Positions 1 through 12,135 of a stretch of DNA of 64,000 bases are shown here, in pieces. The DNA comes from Cokeromyces recurvatus (lineage: Eukaryota > Mucoromycota > Mucoromycetes > Mucorales > Mucoraceae). How positions within the stretch are numbered: position 1 is the first letter of the stretch; each line of letters begins with the position of its first letter. The stretch is taken from NCBI RefSeq assembly GCF_025118155.1, contig NW_026251398.1, positions 310,001-374,000 of the forward strand. Direction: 5' to 3'. The position numbers were made by a program, and so were the translations under genes. Below the pieces are notes generated by a model. It was not told the origin of the DNA. It was given only the letters and a program-made list of their open reading frames with translations, and did no database searches.

Positions 1-251
1 AACTTACCTAAACCACAACAGTTCCCCTTTCCTGCAAGTGACAATTCTCACTTTTATCTTCCAGCAATACCATGTCCTTATGGATCCGCCTACTTTTGGT
101 TAAACCATTCTTCTACTATACACCCTCACCACAACCTGTTTATCCCCCTTTCCTTTGTCGTCTTTGTTCTATTGCTTGTATACAATCTTGCCTCACCTCT
201 CTGCGATGTGCAACGTTTTAATAGATTCTATTTTATTCTACCAAAAAAAAA
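1..251. other. unclassified C/T-rich sequence at left edge
   Basis: There is no convincing reading frame. The stretch is richer in C and T than most of the window and resembles in texture the tail after the LINE relic near 10.3 kb, so it may be a retrotransposon 3' remnant. That is inference only. It ends abruptly where in-frame Tc1 transposase coding begins at about 252, so it replaces the 5' half of that transposon. Confidence 0.3.
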
Positions 252-557
252 CAAGACAACGACAGTAAACACACTTCAGATGTTGCTAAAGAATATCTTG
301 CATCTCAAGAATATCAAGTAATGAGCTGGCCTGCACAATCTCCAGATCTTAATCCTATAGAAAACATGTGGAGATTATTAAGAATTCGATTAAATGAATA
401 TAATACACCACCTAGATGCATGAACGAATTGTATGAATGTATTATCGAAATATGGTACAATAAAATTACTGTAGAAGAGTGTCGAAAGATAATAGAAACT
501 ATGCCTGATCGTATTCAACAATGTATCAAAGCCAAAGGTTACTGGGCTGACTATTGA
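252..557 (+). pseudogene. Tc1/mariner transposase, C-terminal half
   Basis: This encodes the second half of a Tc1-type DDE transposase, which cuts and reinserts its own element. Reading in frame from about 252 gives the QDNDSKHTS motif around the second catalytic Asp, then WPAQSPDLNPIENMW, which holds the last acidic residue (the E of NPIE). It ends at a stop at 555-557. The N-terminal helix-turn-helix region and the first catalytic Asp are absent, because sequence upstream of about 252 is unrelated. The fragment is about 100 residues, against some 340 for a full enzyme. The first Met in frame (321) is internal to the domain and is not a real start. An inverted-repeat end lies about 250 bp downstream. 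The copy is truncated and should be inactive. Confidence 0.85.
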
Positions 558-591
558 TGCCAAAATTCTATATTTGAAATACTTTTTAACG

Positions 592-806
592 TGCTCACAA
601 AACTGAGTGAATGCTATCGTTGACTTTAAAGCTTTGTAACGTAGCAAATACTTGATATATTTTTTAAGACAAATATATTAATAAACTCGTAAAAACCTCA
701 TCTTTTATTTCAGTATATTTACAAATGTATCATATTAAGAAATATTTACTATATAAACGAATATGTAATAAAGTAGTAAACATCCGCTCAGTTTTGTGAG
801 CTACTG
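592..806. repeat. Tc1 element right end with inverted repeat pair
   Basis: The plus strand at 781-806 ends in GCTCAGTTTTGTGAGCTACTG followed by TA (807-808), the expected end of a Tc1/mariner element: its reverse complement begins CAGTAGCTCACAAAACTGAG. A second copy of the core (GCTCACAAAACTGAGTGAATG) lies in opposite orientation at about 593-613, so the two could pair as a hairpin. The left end of the element is missing. Confidence 0.7.
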
Positions 807-1290
807 TATATACATGTATATCATGATAAATAGCTGAAGGCAAATATTAATCTAATCCTAGTTAGAGATTTTTGATACCAAAGGGAAAATATTTGTAGAA
901 GCTATTGAAGAGAATATGATATGGATAAATATGATTGGACAGTCGACTACCTCCTCCTCTAGCACTGAATATTAAAAAAAGCCTCTATGTCACAGTCATA
1001 ATGGCATGCACAACATATATAAATCGTACCATCCATGCCTCTTAAGAACTTACTACGACTGCTATGTAGTTCCAACTAAAAAAAAAGAAAAAAAAAAGGA
1101 AAACAAATCATCTCCTGATTAATAGTTGGTAAAAAACAATACAAGAGTGCCCAGATATACATTGTTTTTATTGAATACGATTTTTAAATTTTATATATGT
1201 GATCTTAATATGTATATTCATATATATAAAATAATTTATCATCTATATACATAGCAATAATAGAAAAAATCATTAAATAATGATTGTCCC

Positions 1291-1330
<40 letters not shown>
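807..1330. other. intergenic, AT-rich
   Basis: No gene is seen. The last 40 bases are a poly-T run (about 1293-1332) that touches the stop codon of the MBP1-like gene read from the other strand. Confidence 0.6.
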
Positions 1331-1335
<5 letters not shown>

Positions 1336-3271
1336 TATGTTGAACTGTAGCGGCTGTAGCAGTAGATGATGATTCAGGTTGTGGTGAATGAGGTATAATT
1401 CCTGAAAAAATATTGCTATTCGATTGCTGCTGTTGCTCTTGTTCAGAAAATCCTCCTTGTCTACGTATCTTATCCATAAATCCAATTACACGTGCTAAAT
1501 CAAGATCAGGTGGATCACTTTCAATAGCTAGTGTCAAAGGCTCAACAAGCTCATCAATTTTATCAATTGGTAAATTACAACAAGCTGCAATCAATCGTTT
1601 ACATTGTAACTCTCGCTCTACAAATTGAGCTTCAATCTTATGAATCTCTTGTTGTAATGCAAGGTCGTTAGCTGTATAAGCTTTCACTTTAGCTTGGAGA
1701 TCATTTACATAGGCTTCAAGCTGGTCTTTTTTTGTTTTTTCGTCCATTGTATCATCAATAACCAGTTGAGGAACACCAAAGTAAATGGTATCGATATCCT
1801 CATTTTCATCAATACGATCAATATCTTCGGGTGAAGGCATTGCTTTATTACCTTGTTTCATGATATGTTCAAGCTGATCCCATCCTGTCTGTAGAGCAGC
1901 TTCAATATTACGTGTCTTTTGTTGTACTTCTGATAATTGTTGTGATTGTGCTTGCCGTTCTTCTAACCCTTTACGTGTGGTTTCAAGTTCACGTGTTACA
2001 GCATTGAGTTCTTCATCGAGTCGTTGTAATTCTTGTTCTTTAGCAGATATTTGCTCTCCATATTCTTCATCTAATGCATCTACAATCTTTTGTACGGCTA
2101 AACGTATTTTATCGAATTATTAAGTCATCCATTATAAAATGAAAGACATACTTACTTGCTACAATTTCTTTTCCTCGTTGACTGGGTGCATAAGGTCGCT
2201 TGGAATACGATGAAGTATTAGAAAATATACGTTGAGGATGACTTGCTTCCTCCATTGGAGAATCCTAACATGTTTAAGATTAATACATAGGCTTAATTGA
2301 CAATTGTATTATTTACTTCTTTCATAGTAGTATTGTAATCTGTTAAGCCAAGACCTATATTATTTTGTGCCTTTTTAGTTGCACCTGCTTCCATCAATAT
2401 ACTTATCAAAGGTTGGCACTCTAAACGTGCTGCAATCATCAAAGCTGTATCACCCATATCATCCTGCGCATCCAAAATTAATTTTGGATTCTCTGAACAC
2501 GATACAACATAGTCCACTAATGTCTTCATATAATAAATCGCGGCATGCACACGACCTTGAATACCTGCTGTAAGAGCTGCATGATGAATTGCACTTCTTT
2601 TTCTATTATCAAAAATATTGACCGACTCTTTGAGGAGATCAAAAACACGATGAAAGCAATGGTTGTCATAGTTATTGGTCACCATTACACCTCGTATAAG
2701 TGGTGTTTCACCTGCAAAATTACGACAAGCAATATTAGCACTTCGTGACACAAGTAATTCGACTGTATTGACGCGCGCCAAGGCAGTAGCCCAATGTAGA
2801 GCAGTATTTCCTTGTTCATCAATGACCATGTCAATGTTGAATTTGTTCGTAGTTGAGTGTGAATCAATACTGAGTAGATCAGGAATTTGTTCTGGTTTAT
2901 CCGATAAAAAAATGGACATTAAAAGGTTTCGGTTACGCTCATCGGCAGCAGCTTCATTAATGGCTTCGATAGGGGCAGGTAAAGGTATTTGAGTTGAAGG
3001 AGATAACATAGATGATTCAATACTTGAAGATAAAGCCTCAGATTGTTGATTTATTATTTTTGTTTTTTTACGTGCAGGTGAAGAGGAATGTTCGTCGTGA
3101 TTAGTAGGATTACGTATTTTTATTTGCTGTTGTGTAGGTAAATGAAGGTGTAAATGTATCTGTGGCGATTCTTGTACTGGTTGTGCTGATACTGGCGTAG
3201 TTGTCTTCATTAAATAGATAAATAGTAATAAAAAATAAGCGAATAATCATGTATATATGTGTATATACATA

Positions 3272-3322
<51 letters not shown>

Positions 3323-3813
3323 TATATTACTGTTACCATTGGTTGTGATGTCTGATGAGCGGATTTCTTTCCAGCAACAATCGCTTGTTCTTTTGTAAGT
3401 AAAGTATTTAATCCAGTTTGAGAATTAACGCTATCCATATCAAAATCCATAATGGGCGCTAATACTTCTTTCACACCATATTTTTCTGCTATTTCTCTAC
3501 TTTTGTTAAAAGGGATCCTATAATTCTCGATAAACCATAACATTCAATTACATGTAAAATAAATTCTATTAGTTTACCAAGTGCCTTGATATTTTCCATA
3601 TCCTCCCTGTACTTTTTCATGTTCACCGATTAAAACTTCTTTCTCTAAAATTTTAGTTCTTTTTCCTTTTTCAATATTTGCAACTTTTAAGATTTGTGTT
3701 GCATTCATAAAGGAATCTGTTTGTCTACGCATGACTGCAACTCCATTTATAATAGTTTCAAATACAGGTACACCTGAATAAACTGCTGAATAAATCCTTC
3801 CTGTCTCTGCCAT
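1331..3813 (-). CDS. MBP1: Mbp1/Res-type APSES cell-cycle transcription factor
   Basis: This is the probable DNA-binding subunit of the MBF/SBF-type complex that drives G1/S transcription. Five exons join in frame: 3813-3578, 3517-3337, 3204-2317, 2264-2156 and 2097-1331, giving about 726 residues. Residues 1 to about 110 form the APSES (KilA-N) domain, with the family hallmarks [31 protein letters not shown] and [14 protein letters not shown]. The third exon carries ankyrin repeats ([29 protein letters not shown]), as in Mbp1/Swi6. The last exons form a long coiled coil and a poly-Gln/Ser/Thr tail, where family members dimerise. Intron 1 splits the W codon of QGTW exactly as phase requires. 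Intron 2 contains a poly(A/T) run of more than 30. The APSES match is close to yeast Mbp1. Whether it acts as Res1, Res2 or Swi4 cannot be told. Confidence 0.93.
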
Positions 3814-3903
3814 GATTTAAAATGTATTTATATATAAACTATAGCAAAAAAGAGAGAATACATGCATGTATTCGTATGAGGTAATTGTAGTGTTTTCAAA
3901 TTC

Positions 3904-3960
<57 letters not shown>

Positions 3961-6018
3961 CATATACAAATATGTATAATAGACAAATTAAAATTCCATC
4001 TACAGTTAGATAAGCCAAAAACACTACATAACATACATTTCATTACGACTATATATCATTAAGACAATTTGAAAACACTGTATAAAATGGTATAGTTAGC
4101 TATTCTTTAGCCTTCCAATATTCTATTGAACGATAGTATCTATTTGTTTTTTAAATCATGTATATCACGTTATTGAAGCATATCACCTGCTTTGTAAATT
4201 AAAATACTTTGGTCATGGATGTTTTGTAAATCCTTTTTGTAGTAACCATAGAATAATAACAATTTATATTCATTGATAACAGTTACTAACAAGTTATTAA
4301 TATCTTTTATTCTGCTCTATACTCATATTTATTTCCCAAATTTAGATCAATATGAAGTACGGAAAAGGGGGCTATAATAGAGAATATATCAGAGGAAATA
4401 GAGCCAGCCAGGGGAATTATTCTAGAGTTGATAAAATTTGTCTTGAGGGATTTTTTTGTAATATATTTCACGAACATATAAGCCTCAATCTTTTAATTTC
4501 TCTTTGATATATTTTTGAATAATAAACTTTCCTTAAGCTACCTAGCATTTAACTATGCATAATAGCTTTAAATATTATAACTATTGATACTGGACCGTTC
4601 ATATAAAGTCATATTTTCTTGTTCACGTATTTCGTATCATTGTTGCTATGGATAACTATTGAATGTATCATCAAAAGTAATTTATTGCTTTATATATATA
4701 TATACTAGTAATAGCTACAGTTATATAAAATGGGGGTAAGCATATTAGCTGTTAATAGAGTATGATTATTTCACATTATAAGTCTATTAATATTAATAAA
4801 AATAGGAAAATTTTATACTATATTAGATATATTATCATTAAGTTTTATCCAATAAGTTTATTATACGTATTGAGTACCATAGCTTCCTTTTATACAAAAA
4901 TTTATAAGTAATTTAGTCTTTATTACGGCACTGATATCATCATATCAGCATTGTCAACACAAGGGACATAATGAGATTAGAATAGTAGTTTTTGAAAGTC
5001 TTTACTTCAATAAGAAACTATAAATCCTTAAGATATATCAAGGATACTATGATAGTGCAATCATAATCCAAGATGATATCAAGCTAATTAGTCATCAAAC
5101 AGTTGGAACAGATTATATTCTGACTAGAAATATAAATCTTATTATCCATCTATAGAGTGAATGAAGTATCCTACAAAAATTACTCAACATTTATTAGTGT
5201 AAATATACTATTAAGTAATTTGCGGTTCACAAGAGAATAATTTCTTTCATGAGCATTTAGTTAGCAGACTACAAAATCAAAATACCTAGCTTAATTATTC
5301 AGGGCTTATAATTCAAAAGCACTAATAGAGTAGTTAATAACACCAACAGAAACATGAAAAAGGCTGCTGGATACTAAAATAATGTAAGGTTAGGATATAG
5401 AACAAAGACTTCTTCATCTTTATCAACGTAATAGTTTATCCATTTATTTATAAAGTCTTGTTTAGTTTAATTTCAATTATTGGCTTTTCATATAGTCGAA
5501 GCAATTTAAGGTATATAAAATAAAAACTTATCAAGCCTAAAAAATGATCAGATTTCTTTTCTAGCAGTAAATTATGGTTAGGAAAAAAAAACATTCTAAG
5601 GCTCATTAGGATCAAACTTTAAACTATAGACATATACACCAAAGTTGAATTTATAAGTACTGTATTTTGTGAGATAAACTAAGAGAAATAGCTTTAAGTT
5701 TTACATAGTTTGAAATGGTTCAACAAATGCTTGTGATGAACACACATTATATAGTACAATATTATTAATTCTTTGATAACTGGAAGTAGTTTATTATAAA
5801 TTAGATAGATAACTATCTTTAAAAAAAACAAGTATTTTTTAGTAACATTTCAAAGAAAAAAAAAAAAAAAACCTCATTGTCGCATACATAATTCAACAAA
5901 CAACCATCATTAAAATGAATTATATTTATAATTATAAAAACAATTTAAAATTTTTATTAATATTTATTTATATAAAGGTTACCAAAATCTTCGTTCATCA
6001 TTAATCAATAGTCGATTA
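3814..6018. other. long gene-free AT-rich stretch
   Basis: No coding frame of any length is credible here. It holds a poly-T run of about 50 at 3907-3957 upstream of the MBP1-like start, a few short A runs, and otherwise unstructured AT-rich DNA. No RNA gene was recognised by eye. Confidence 0.55.
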
Positions 6019-6066
6019 ATGAATCCATCCCCCACAGGACGAAGACCTGTTTTGGTAGCGTGGAGG

Positions 6067-6230
6067 GCCCCCAGATCCCAAAGAAATATAGCCCTCAGAT
6101 CCCAAAGAAATAATGCCCTCAGATCCCAAAGAAATATAACCCTCAGATCCCAAGGAAATATAGCCCTCAGATCCCAAAGAAAAGGCCCTCAGATCCCAAA
6201 AAAAAGCCCCCAGATCCCAACGAAAAAAAA
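6067..6230. repeat. 24-bp tandem minisatellite
   Basis: About seven head-to-tail copies of a unit close to CCCTCAGATCCCAAAGAAAT. The first five are spaced exactly 24 bp, and the last ones are shortened and A-rich. A multiple-of-three period keeps one frame open (repeated SQRNIALR on the plus strand), which explains a 138-codon open frame over 6019-6435. That frame has no other protein-like character and I do not call it a gene. Confidence 0.85.
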
Positions 6231-6435
6231 AAGAAGACTATACTCTTCCATAAGGAAAAGCGAATACACAGTAGGCGTAACTGCACCTGTAATAAATTCG
6301 CACTTTTATCACGATATAATATCTCTCGATACTATTCTATCACGTCACGGTGGTCGCAAACATAGTATTACCTTAAGATCCCCTTTGTTTTTTTCATTTA
6401 GTGTTATATTAGTCTATGACCGTAAACTAATATAA

Positions 6436-7139
6436 CTGAAATAAATAAAACGCGTTTTTTTGAAGATATAATGAGTATACATGAAAAGGGTTCTTTTTTT
6501 AAATGCAAAAAAGGACACCTCTAAAAAAAAAAAGCAGCACCATTTCATAACTTCTTAGGGGGGAGACACTGTCAACTAACCGAAGTTCTAAACTAGAATT
6601 ACCCTTGTCTGATAAGATTCAGATAATATGCTCTAATTTAGATCACCTAAAAAGCTAAGGCCGAACCCGTCCAACCTGGACTGCAATTCAAGGGGTGGGT
6701 TTGGGTTAGAGATGTATATCATTATACTTGACGACGCCTATTTATTTCATATAAAAAGAGAAACACCAAAGGAGGAATAAGGATAAAAAAAAAGAAAAAA
6801 GAAAAGAAAAAAAAAGGAAACGTAATATTTTATAAATAAATACATAAAATGATGACGTAGCGAAAGGAGGAATGTCGGGCTTTATTTTATTTATTTTTTT
6901 GAAATTTATTAAAGGAGGATGTACAATAATTAGGTACTATTACTTGCAAACATACACTATAAAAGCAACGACAAGTATATATGAGTCGTAAAGTAAAACT
7001 CTATTAGAAGCAGTGACAATCTGAATATGTTCATCACTCCTCAGTCAGTAGCAATACATTAGTACTTCATGTATTCAATTTATAGAATAAATAATATCAA
7101 CCGATTATCATTATTGTTTTATAGATTTGTCTTTTTAGC

Positions 7140-7141
<2 letters not shown>
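6436..7141. other. intergenic
   Basis: AT-rich and purine-rich (GGAGGA, AAAGAAA) sequence with no gene seen. A poly-T run of about 38 at 7142-7179 separates it from the next transposase relic. Confidence 0.5.
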
Positions 7142-7180
<39 letters not shown>

Positions 7181-7182
7181 TA

Positions 7183-7857
7183 ATAGCATTACAAAAGGCA
7201 ATTATTGAGCAATATAAGAGCGGGGCAGACATGGATTTTCCCAAGAATTGTGTTTTCATTGATGAAGCAAGTCTCAATTTACGTACTCAAAGAAACCATG
7301 ACCGTTCATTAAAAGGCACACCTGTAAAAAGCACCGTACTAATTGAAAAGGGGTTACATTTACAATTTTAGGTGCAATTTCTCAAGCAGGTTAGGTATCA
7401 TAAATATTGGAGTTAAAAAATCAGAATAAGCTTCTTCTTAAAAAAAAAAAAAAAAAAGAAAGGCAGATGGTAAGGAAGTAAAAATAAACGGTAAAGTTGA
7501 AACAAGAACTGAGCACTTTTTGGCCTACCTAACCAACGTAATGAATACACTAGATAAAAATGATATAAAGGATTAGTATATTGTGATGGATAATGCACCT
7601 ATTCACTAGTCAAAAGTAATTAAAGCATTAATCGAAGAACGAGGACATAAGTGCATATATTTACCACCATATTCTCCTTTCTTGAATCCAATTGAGGAAT
7701 TTTAGTCAAAAGTAAAAGCTGGTGTTAGAAGAACACCATTGAGGGCAGATGATTGTCTCACAAATAGTATATGTGAATCGGCTGGGAAAGTAACAAAAAC
7801 AGATTGTGAAGGATGGATTAAGCATTCAATGTCTTTTTTTCCAAAAGTGTTTGAATG
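7183..7857 (+). pseudogene. IS630/Tc1-type DDE transposase relic
   Basis: Three blocks of a DDE_3 transposase can be read in order: FIDEASLNLRTQRN (first catalytic Asp), IVMDNAPIH (second) and YLPPYSPFLNPIEEF (last acidic residue). An open frame covers the first block to a stop at about 7369. The rest needs a frame change across an A-run near 7440 and contains several in-frame stops, for example directly after NAPIH and after IEEF, where TAG stands where Trp is usual. The C-terminal tail ends near 7857. No inverted repeats were found by eye. It is inactive and distinct from the Tc1 copies at 252-557 and 21985-22609. Confidence 0.8.
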
Positions 7858-7998
7858 AAGAAAGAAATCTTTAAAATGGTAAGTTATTAGTCTTTGGGGG
7901 CTCAGCTTTCAATAGACGTACTTCGAATTCGTTATAAATGAATAAGGAGAAACAAATTTATTTTTATAGTATATATAGAGGTATCAACATATTAATAT

Positions 7999-9241
7999 TT
8001 AATCATGTTCAGGTGAATCAAATGACCCTAAATCCGTCATACCTTTCTTATGGTCATTTTCGGTCAATTTGATGATGCTGGAATTGATGATTTCTGATAA
8101 TAATTTGGGTGTTTCTCCTGAATTATATCTACTCTTCTTTCTATTGTTTTTATGAGAATTTTGGATCTTCTTAATGGTATCCAATGTTTCTTCTAACTTG
8201 CACTAGAAATAAATATACATATTAGTAAGGACTTTCTGTTTTCAAACTGTTATATAATGTATATACCTTAAAAGTCCAATAATAATTTATTGCTTCTTGT
8301 TGATACATTTCTTTATCTTCAAGCTTTAGCTTAATTTTGAGCACTCCTTTTCTCCAGAAATGAAATACCTCCTCTTGGTAAGAGAGAAATCAAAGCTTGA
8401 TTTCGTTGTCTATCAAGTAATAAAATGGTTAGATAATACTATAGCTATAATGGAATGTATATTACCTGCTGCATGAACGAAATATATTTTTAATTGTTCA
8501 AAGATATCAACTGATGCATACTTATATTGATCAGCAATTGTCTTTAGCATTGCAAAACAGCCATAATTTGCCTTATGGTGATCAAAGTGTATCTTTCTGG
8601 TTTTTTGATTCAAATATTCACCAGAGACTTCTACTACGCAAATTTCAATATCATGGGCTTCTTGAAGTCGCACCACGCCATCTGCCTTTTAAATAAATCG
8701 GTGATCTACACCCTTTTCTTTTTAGCTGCTTGGTCATGGATATAAGCTCTTCTTTATTGTCAAAGAATACTAATTTTTCCCAATTAAACTTGCTATGATT
8801 AATTGAATTGCAAATAGCTTTTAAGTTTGGTTCAACAAGATAACTATTGAAAATCTTTTCACTGTAATTCAAAGGCACTTTAATCTTATACAACTTCAAA
8901 CTTAACAAAAGGATTCACTAAAGTCAGATATGCATATATATTAAATTAAAACAAGAGGCTACTTACAATGCTGCAAAGAGTTCTTCCAAAAAAAAAAGAA
9001 AACGTAATGCAATGGTAGCATCTTCAGTGTCGGGTGTATCTGTGCTATTCTTCTTATATTCTTGCAAACAGTCCTATCAAATGAGTAAACCAAAATGGAC
9101 ATAAATTAAAAAAAAAAAAATGGATATTTACTCTATCAATTACTTGGTCAATATATGGACACACTTCTTGGTTGATTGAATGTACTTGTTGAGCGCCTAG
9201 AAACATTGTCACCACTGCATATGATTCCATGTCTAGCAGGG
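7999..9241 (-). pseudogene. uncharacterised family, decayed copy 1
   Basis: This is a relic of a multi-exon protein of unknown function. Reading downward, exons give LLDMESYAVVTMFLGAQQ near 9241-9200, then DCLQEYKKN, a long exon at 8890-8700, ADGVVRLQEAHDIEICVVEV from 8680, and a C-terminal exon ending at 7999. It is broken three ways. A one-base frameshift near 8690 falls between IYLK and ADGVV. A TGA near 8393 sits where a paralogue has Trp, just after NEIKL. The 5' part is missing, with LINE sequence beginning about 70 bp upstream. The block ADG(V/I)-x(n)-EI-x-(V/I)-x-E-(V/T)-(S/T)-G followed by K-x2-YG is shared with 20886-21500, so they are paralogues. Function is not recognised; the pattern loosely recalls a nuclease core, which is inference. 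Confidence 0.65.
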
Positions 9242-9311
9242 CTGCAAAAAAATAGAAATGCCAATATATTTTATTTTTATTTTTTTTTCGGATACTGTTT
9301 ATTAAGGTATA

Positions 9312-10287
9312 CCTACACTTATGGATAGTCTTATCTAGGTATCCCCATCAAGACAGGAGGATTCTTAGATGCAACTCAACTCATACAAAATAATACTAAT
9401 AAAGTCCTACAAACAATGAACCAAATGGCATTTATTGGGGTTAATCCCAAGGGATTTAATCGTTTATTCGCTACTCGCTTCTATACGCAGATAGTCCGAC
9501 CACAACTCGAATAGGGTTTAACTATTAGTTTACCCAGTGCAAAGACTATCCAATAACTGGAATCTTGTCAAAACACTTGCATAAGACGGATATTTGGTGG
9601 CTCTAGTCAATCATCAGTAAAGGTGATGCTTCATATGGTAGACCAACTATCGATGAAGGTTAGGGTGTCCATTCTGTAGGCCCAATTCGTTTTCCGTGCT
9701 ATTGATTTACCGGATGATACCTTGCTCCCTAAATTACCTCCTGAGCTTCAAGCCTCCACCTTCAACATTCAATGGTATAAACTCATTCAAACGCCATGCT
9801 GGAGACTCTGTACCGCTAAATCCATTCCGTTAAACCAACATTCCTTTTGAAAACATCGTCAAGAATTTCTTGAAGAGAGTTTTCAGCAACTACGTGACAG
9901 GACATGTTCAGTTTTGTTTTCCGCTTGCCGCCTCAATTTGATTATTGATCCGATACTCTGGTTACCCATAACACACAGTGAGTGTAGTCGAACTATTCGA
10001 TGGCATCTTGATTGGCTACCCAGAGGAATACCTAAAGCCTGCCCATTTTATTCTCATGTACACTTTAGTTGGTCACACGTCACTGAATGCTTGCATATGC
10101 ACACTCATTTATTCTTGCCACGATCAATCGCAGATCCCCTTTCCTTTCTTTTAAATCATCTCCCTCAGCATAAGTACCAAAATTCGCAGGATGTTTCTAC
10201 CTGGTTCTATTGTTGGCCAGTTGTGTGCACCATTCTACAGGAAATGGATTACCTACTACACGACAAACTACCTCCCTCCACTTCTTG
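9312..10287 (+). pseudogene. non-LTR retrotransposon (LINE) ORF2 C-terminal relic
   Basis: One frame runs from about 9312 to the stop at 10285-10287. It encodes the thumb and C-terminal part of a LINE-type reverse transcriptase, beginning SYLGIPIKTGGFLDATQL and continuing through RLFATRFYTQIVRPQLE. Four in-frame stops interrupt it at 9512, 9554, 9677 and 9848. The 3' part (9914 on) is open and contains a C-H-rich segment (CPFYSHVHFSWSHVTECLH) like the zinc-knuckle region near the end of such ORFs. The catalytic YADD region is missing, so the copy is 5'-truncated, as is usual for LINEs. It abuts the decayed gene at 7999-9241, which lies on the other strand. Confidence 0.85.
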
Positions 10288-10579
10288 ATCCAGGCAGAAA
10301 ATTATTCAACTAGTTGTCCCTTTAACCTTGTTAGCAACATTCCCCTTTCTTTCTCATCTTCTCTTATTCCTTTCCTTTACCTTTTTACCTCTTGTCCTGT
10401 AAGAGGGTTTTTAGATACTTTTTTCGCATAATCTGAACTGACCTAGACAATCCAATATAACAAACATATTATATGCTCATAGGTCGCTTTATATATTTTA
10501 ATTTATAAAAAAAATAATAATAAAACTTCCTATTTTTTTTTTCTTCCCAACACCCATAAAAAAAAACAGCAACTTGCTG
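10288..10579. other. LINE 3' tail and AT-rich flank
   Basis: The first 150 bases are C/T-rich and probably the 3' untranslated part of the LINE. An A-rich run near 10505-10525 could mark its end. No clear target-site duplication was found by eye. Confidence 0.4.
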
Positions 10580-10986
10580 CTAGGCTTTGAAACGCGACAA
10601 CTACCCACATATAACGAGGGATTTTACAAGCTATATGGTAGTACGCAGGAGAAGAAGGTTATGGAGACACTTGGCAGCTATCCAAAGTTGCAACAATGGT
10701 GCCCGTCTGTGTGGTGGTAGATTTTATCGTTTTGCTGCTGCCTGACGGTAATTGTTCTCAACCTTCTTATTTTATGGGTCAGGTAAGATGGTAAAAAAGG
10801 ATACAGCTAGGCTTTGAAACGTGACGCAACATTCCGACATATCAAATGGTCTTTTGAAAGATATGCCGTACTGTGCTGCAAGATATTGTTTTGGACTAGA
10901 CAGCTATCCTTGGTTGTGACAAATGCCCCCGCTTGCGTGATGGTAGATTTTATCGTTTTGCTGTTGCCTGGCGGTAGCTGTTTCAT
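10580..10986. repeat. diverged direct duplication, about 180 bp unit
   Basis: Two copies in the same orientation start with GCTAGGCTTTGAAACG at 10579 and 10806 and share TGGTAGATTTTATCGTTTTG (10715 and 10941) followed by CTG-TGCCTG-CGGTA. They are about 227 bp apart, with diverged sequence in between. No coding capacity is shared, so this looks like an old repeat of unknown class. Confidence 0.7.
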
Positions 10987-12074
10987 ACATGCTAATGCTT
11001 TTTTATTCATTTTGTATTTTTCAAAATTACAAAAACGATGATGGAAGGTCAGATATGAAATTGTATATTTTTTTTTCCTTTTAACAGTACTAATAATTGT
11101 TTATTTGATTCCAGCAACAATACGCATTAATGTTAAATGAATATCTTGGGAACTGACAATATCAACTTTAAACAATGCAAGTTTTAACTTTTGGCAAGTC
11201 TGATTGCTCTCCATGGATTAACTATTCATTCGGTCTCTCATTCTACCTGCTTTCTTTTGATCAATTAATTTTGATATGTTTGTACATTATCAGCATACTT
11301 GTAAATAAATACTATACAACCACTAAGCATTTTACTATCAACTTTAAATATATTAAAGCTAATAACAGTGGTTCACAATCATATGGTTGTATTATAGTTT
11401 ATTTGTGTTGTTTACTTTTGTTAGGTATCTTTCTTGACGTTGTGTTAATTATGAGTACAACATTTGCTGATAGGTTGTTATACAATTTAAATAATTGTTG
11501 TTTAAAAACAAGATATATAACCTCTTGTTCCTTTTGGTATACCTTTTCCATTCATTTCCCTTGAGATTTCTGGGGACATAGTAACTGATTTTTCAGTGGC
11601 TTGCTGTCGCGGTTATTGTGCATGAAAATAAAATTTTTGATTTCCCTTTTTCAGCCCATGAAGGGGGTTTTTTCCCTCCCTTCTCTAAATACAGTTTTGA
11701 ACTGGACCGGGCAATTTTAGTAAGTGCTCATTTGGATTTTTATTTAACAAAACTTAAAAAAAAAGTACATATAATACATATAAGCAATTTTGACTTTTCT
11801 AAGGAAACTAACAAAATAAATATTTTTTATTTCCTTATTACTATTAGCTTTCTTTTCTTCTTTTAGAGTAAGAAGCTCTAAAAAAAATAGTTTATAGAAA
11901 TCATAACGTGCTTCATAAGCAACCCATACTATTATCAGGGATATTTAATTGTATATAAACAGCTACAAAGCTAATTTTATTATTGTTGTCCTACTTTATT
12001 GACTCTTTCTCTAAACATGATTACACGATTCTTTTTCGACAAGTCGTTACTGAGAAGATTCATTATTATACAAA

Positions 12075-12135
<61 letters not shown>

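Noticed and set aside
6067..6230. CRISPR-like array of regular repeats
   Set aside because: The units are directly contiguous with no unique spacers, in eukaryotic DNA; it is a minisatellite.
6019..6435. 138-codon open frame on the plus strand
   Set aside because: The frame is kept open by the 24-bp repeat; flanking parts have no protein-like composition, start context or splice partners.
11175..11564. 129-codon hydrophobic open frame
   Set aside because: Composition follows the AT-rich background, no domain or homologous pattern seen, and no splice-consistent neighbours.
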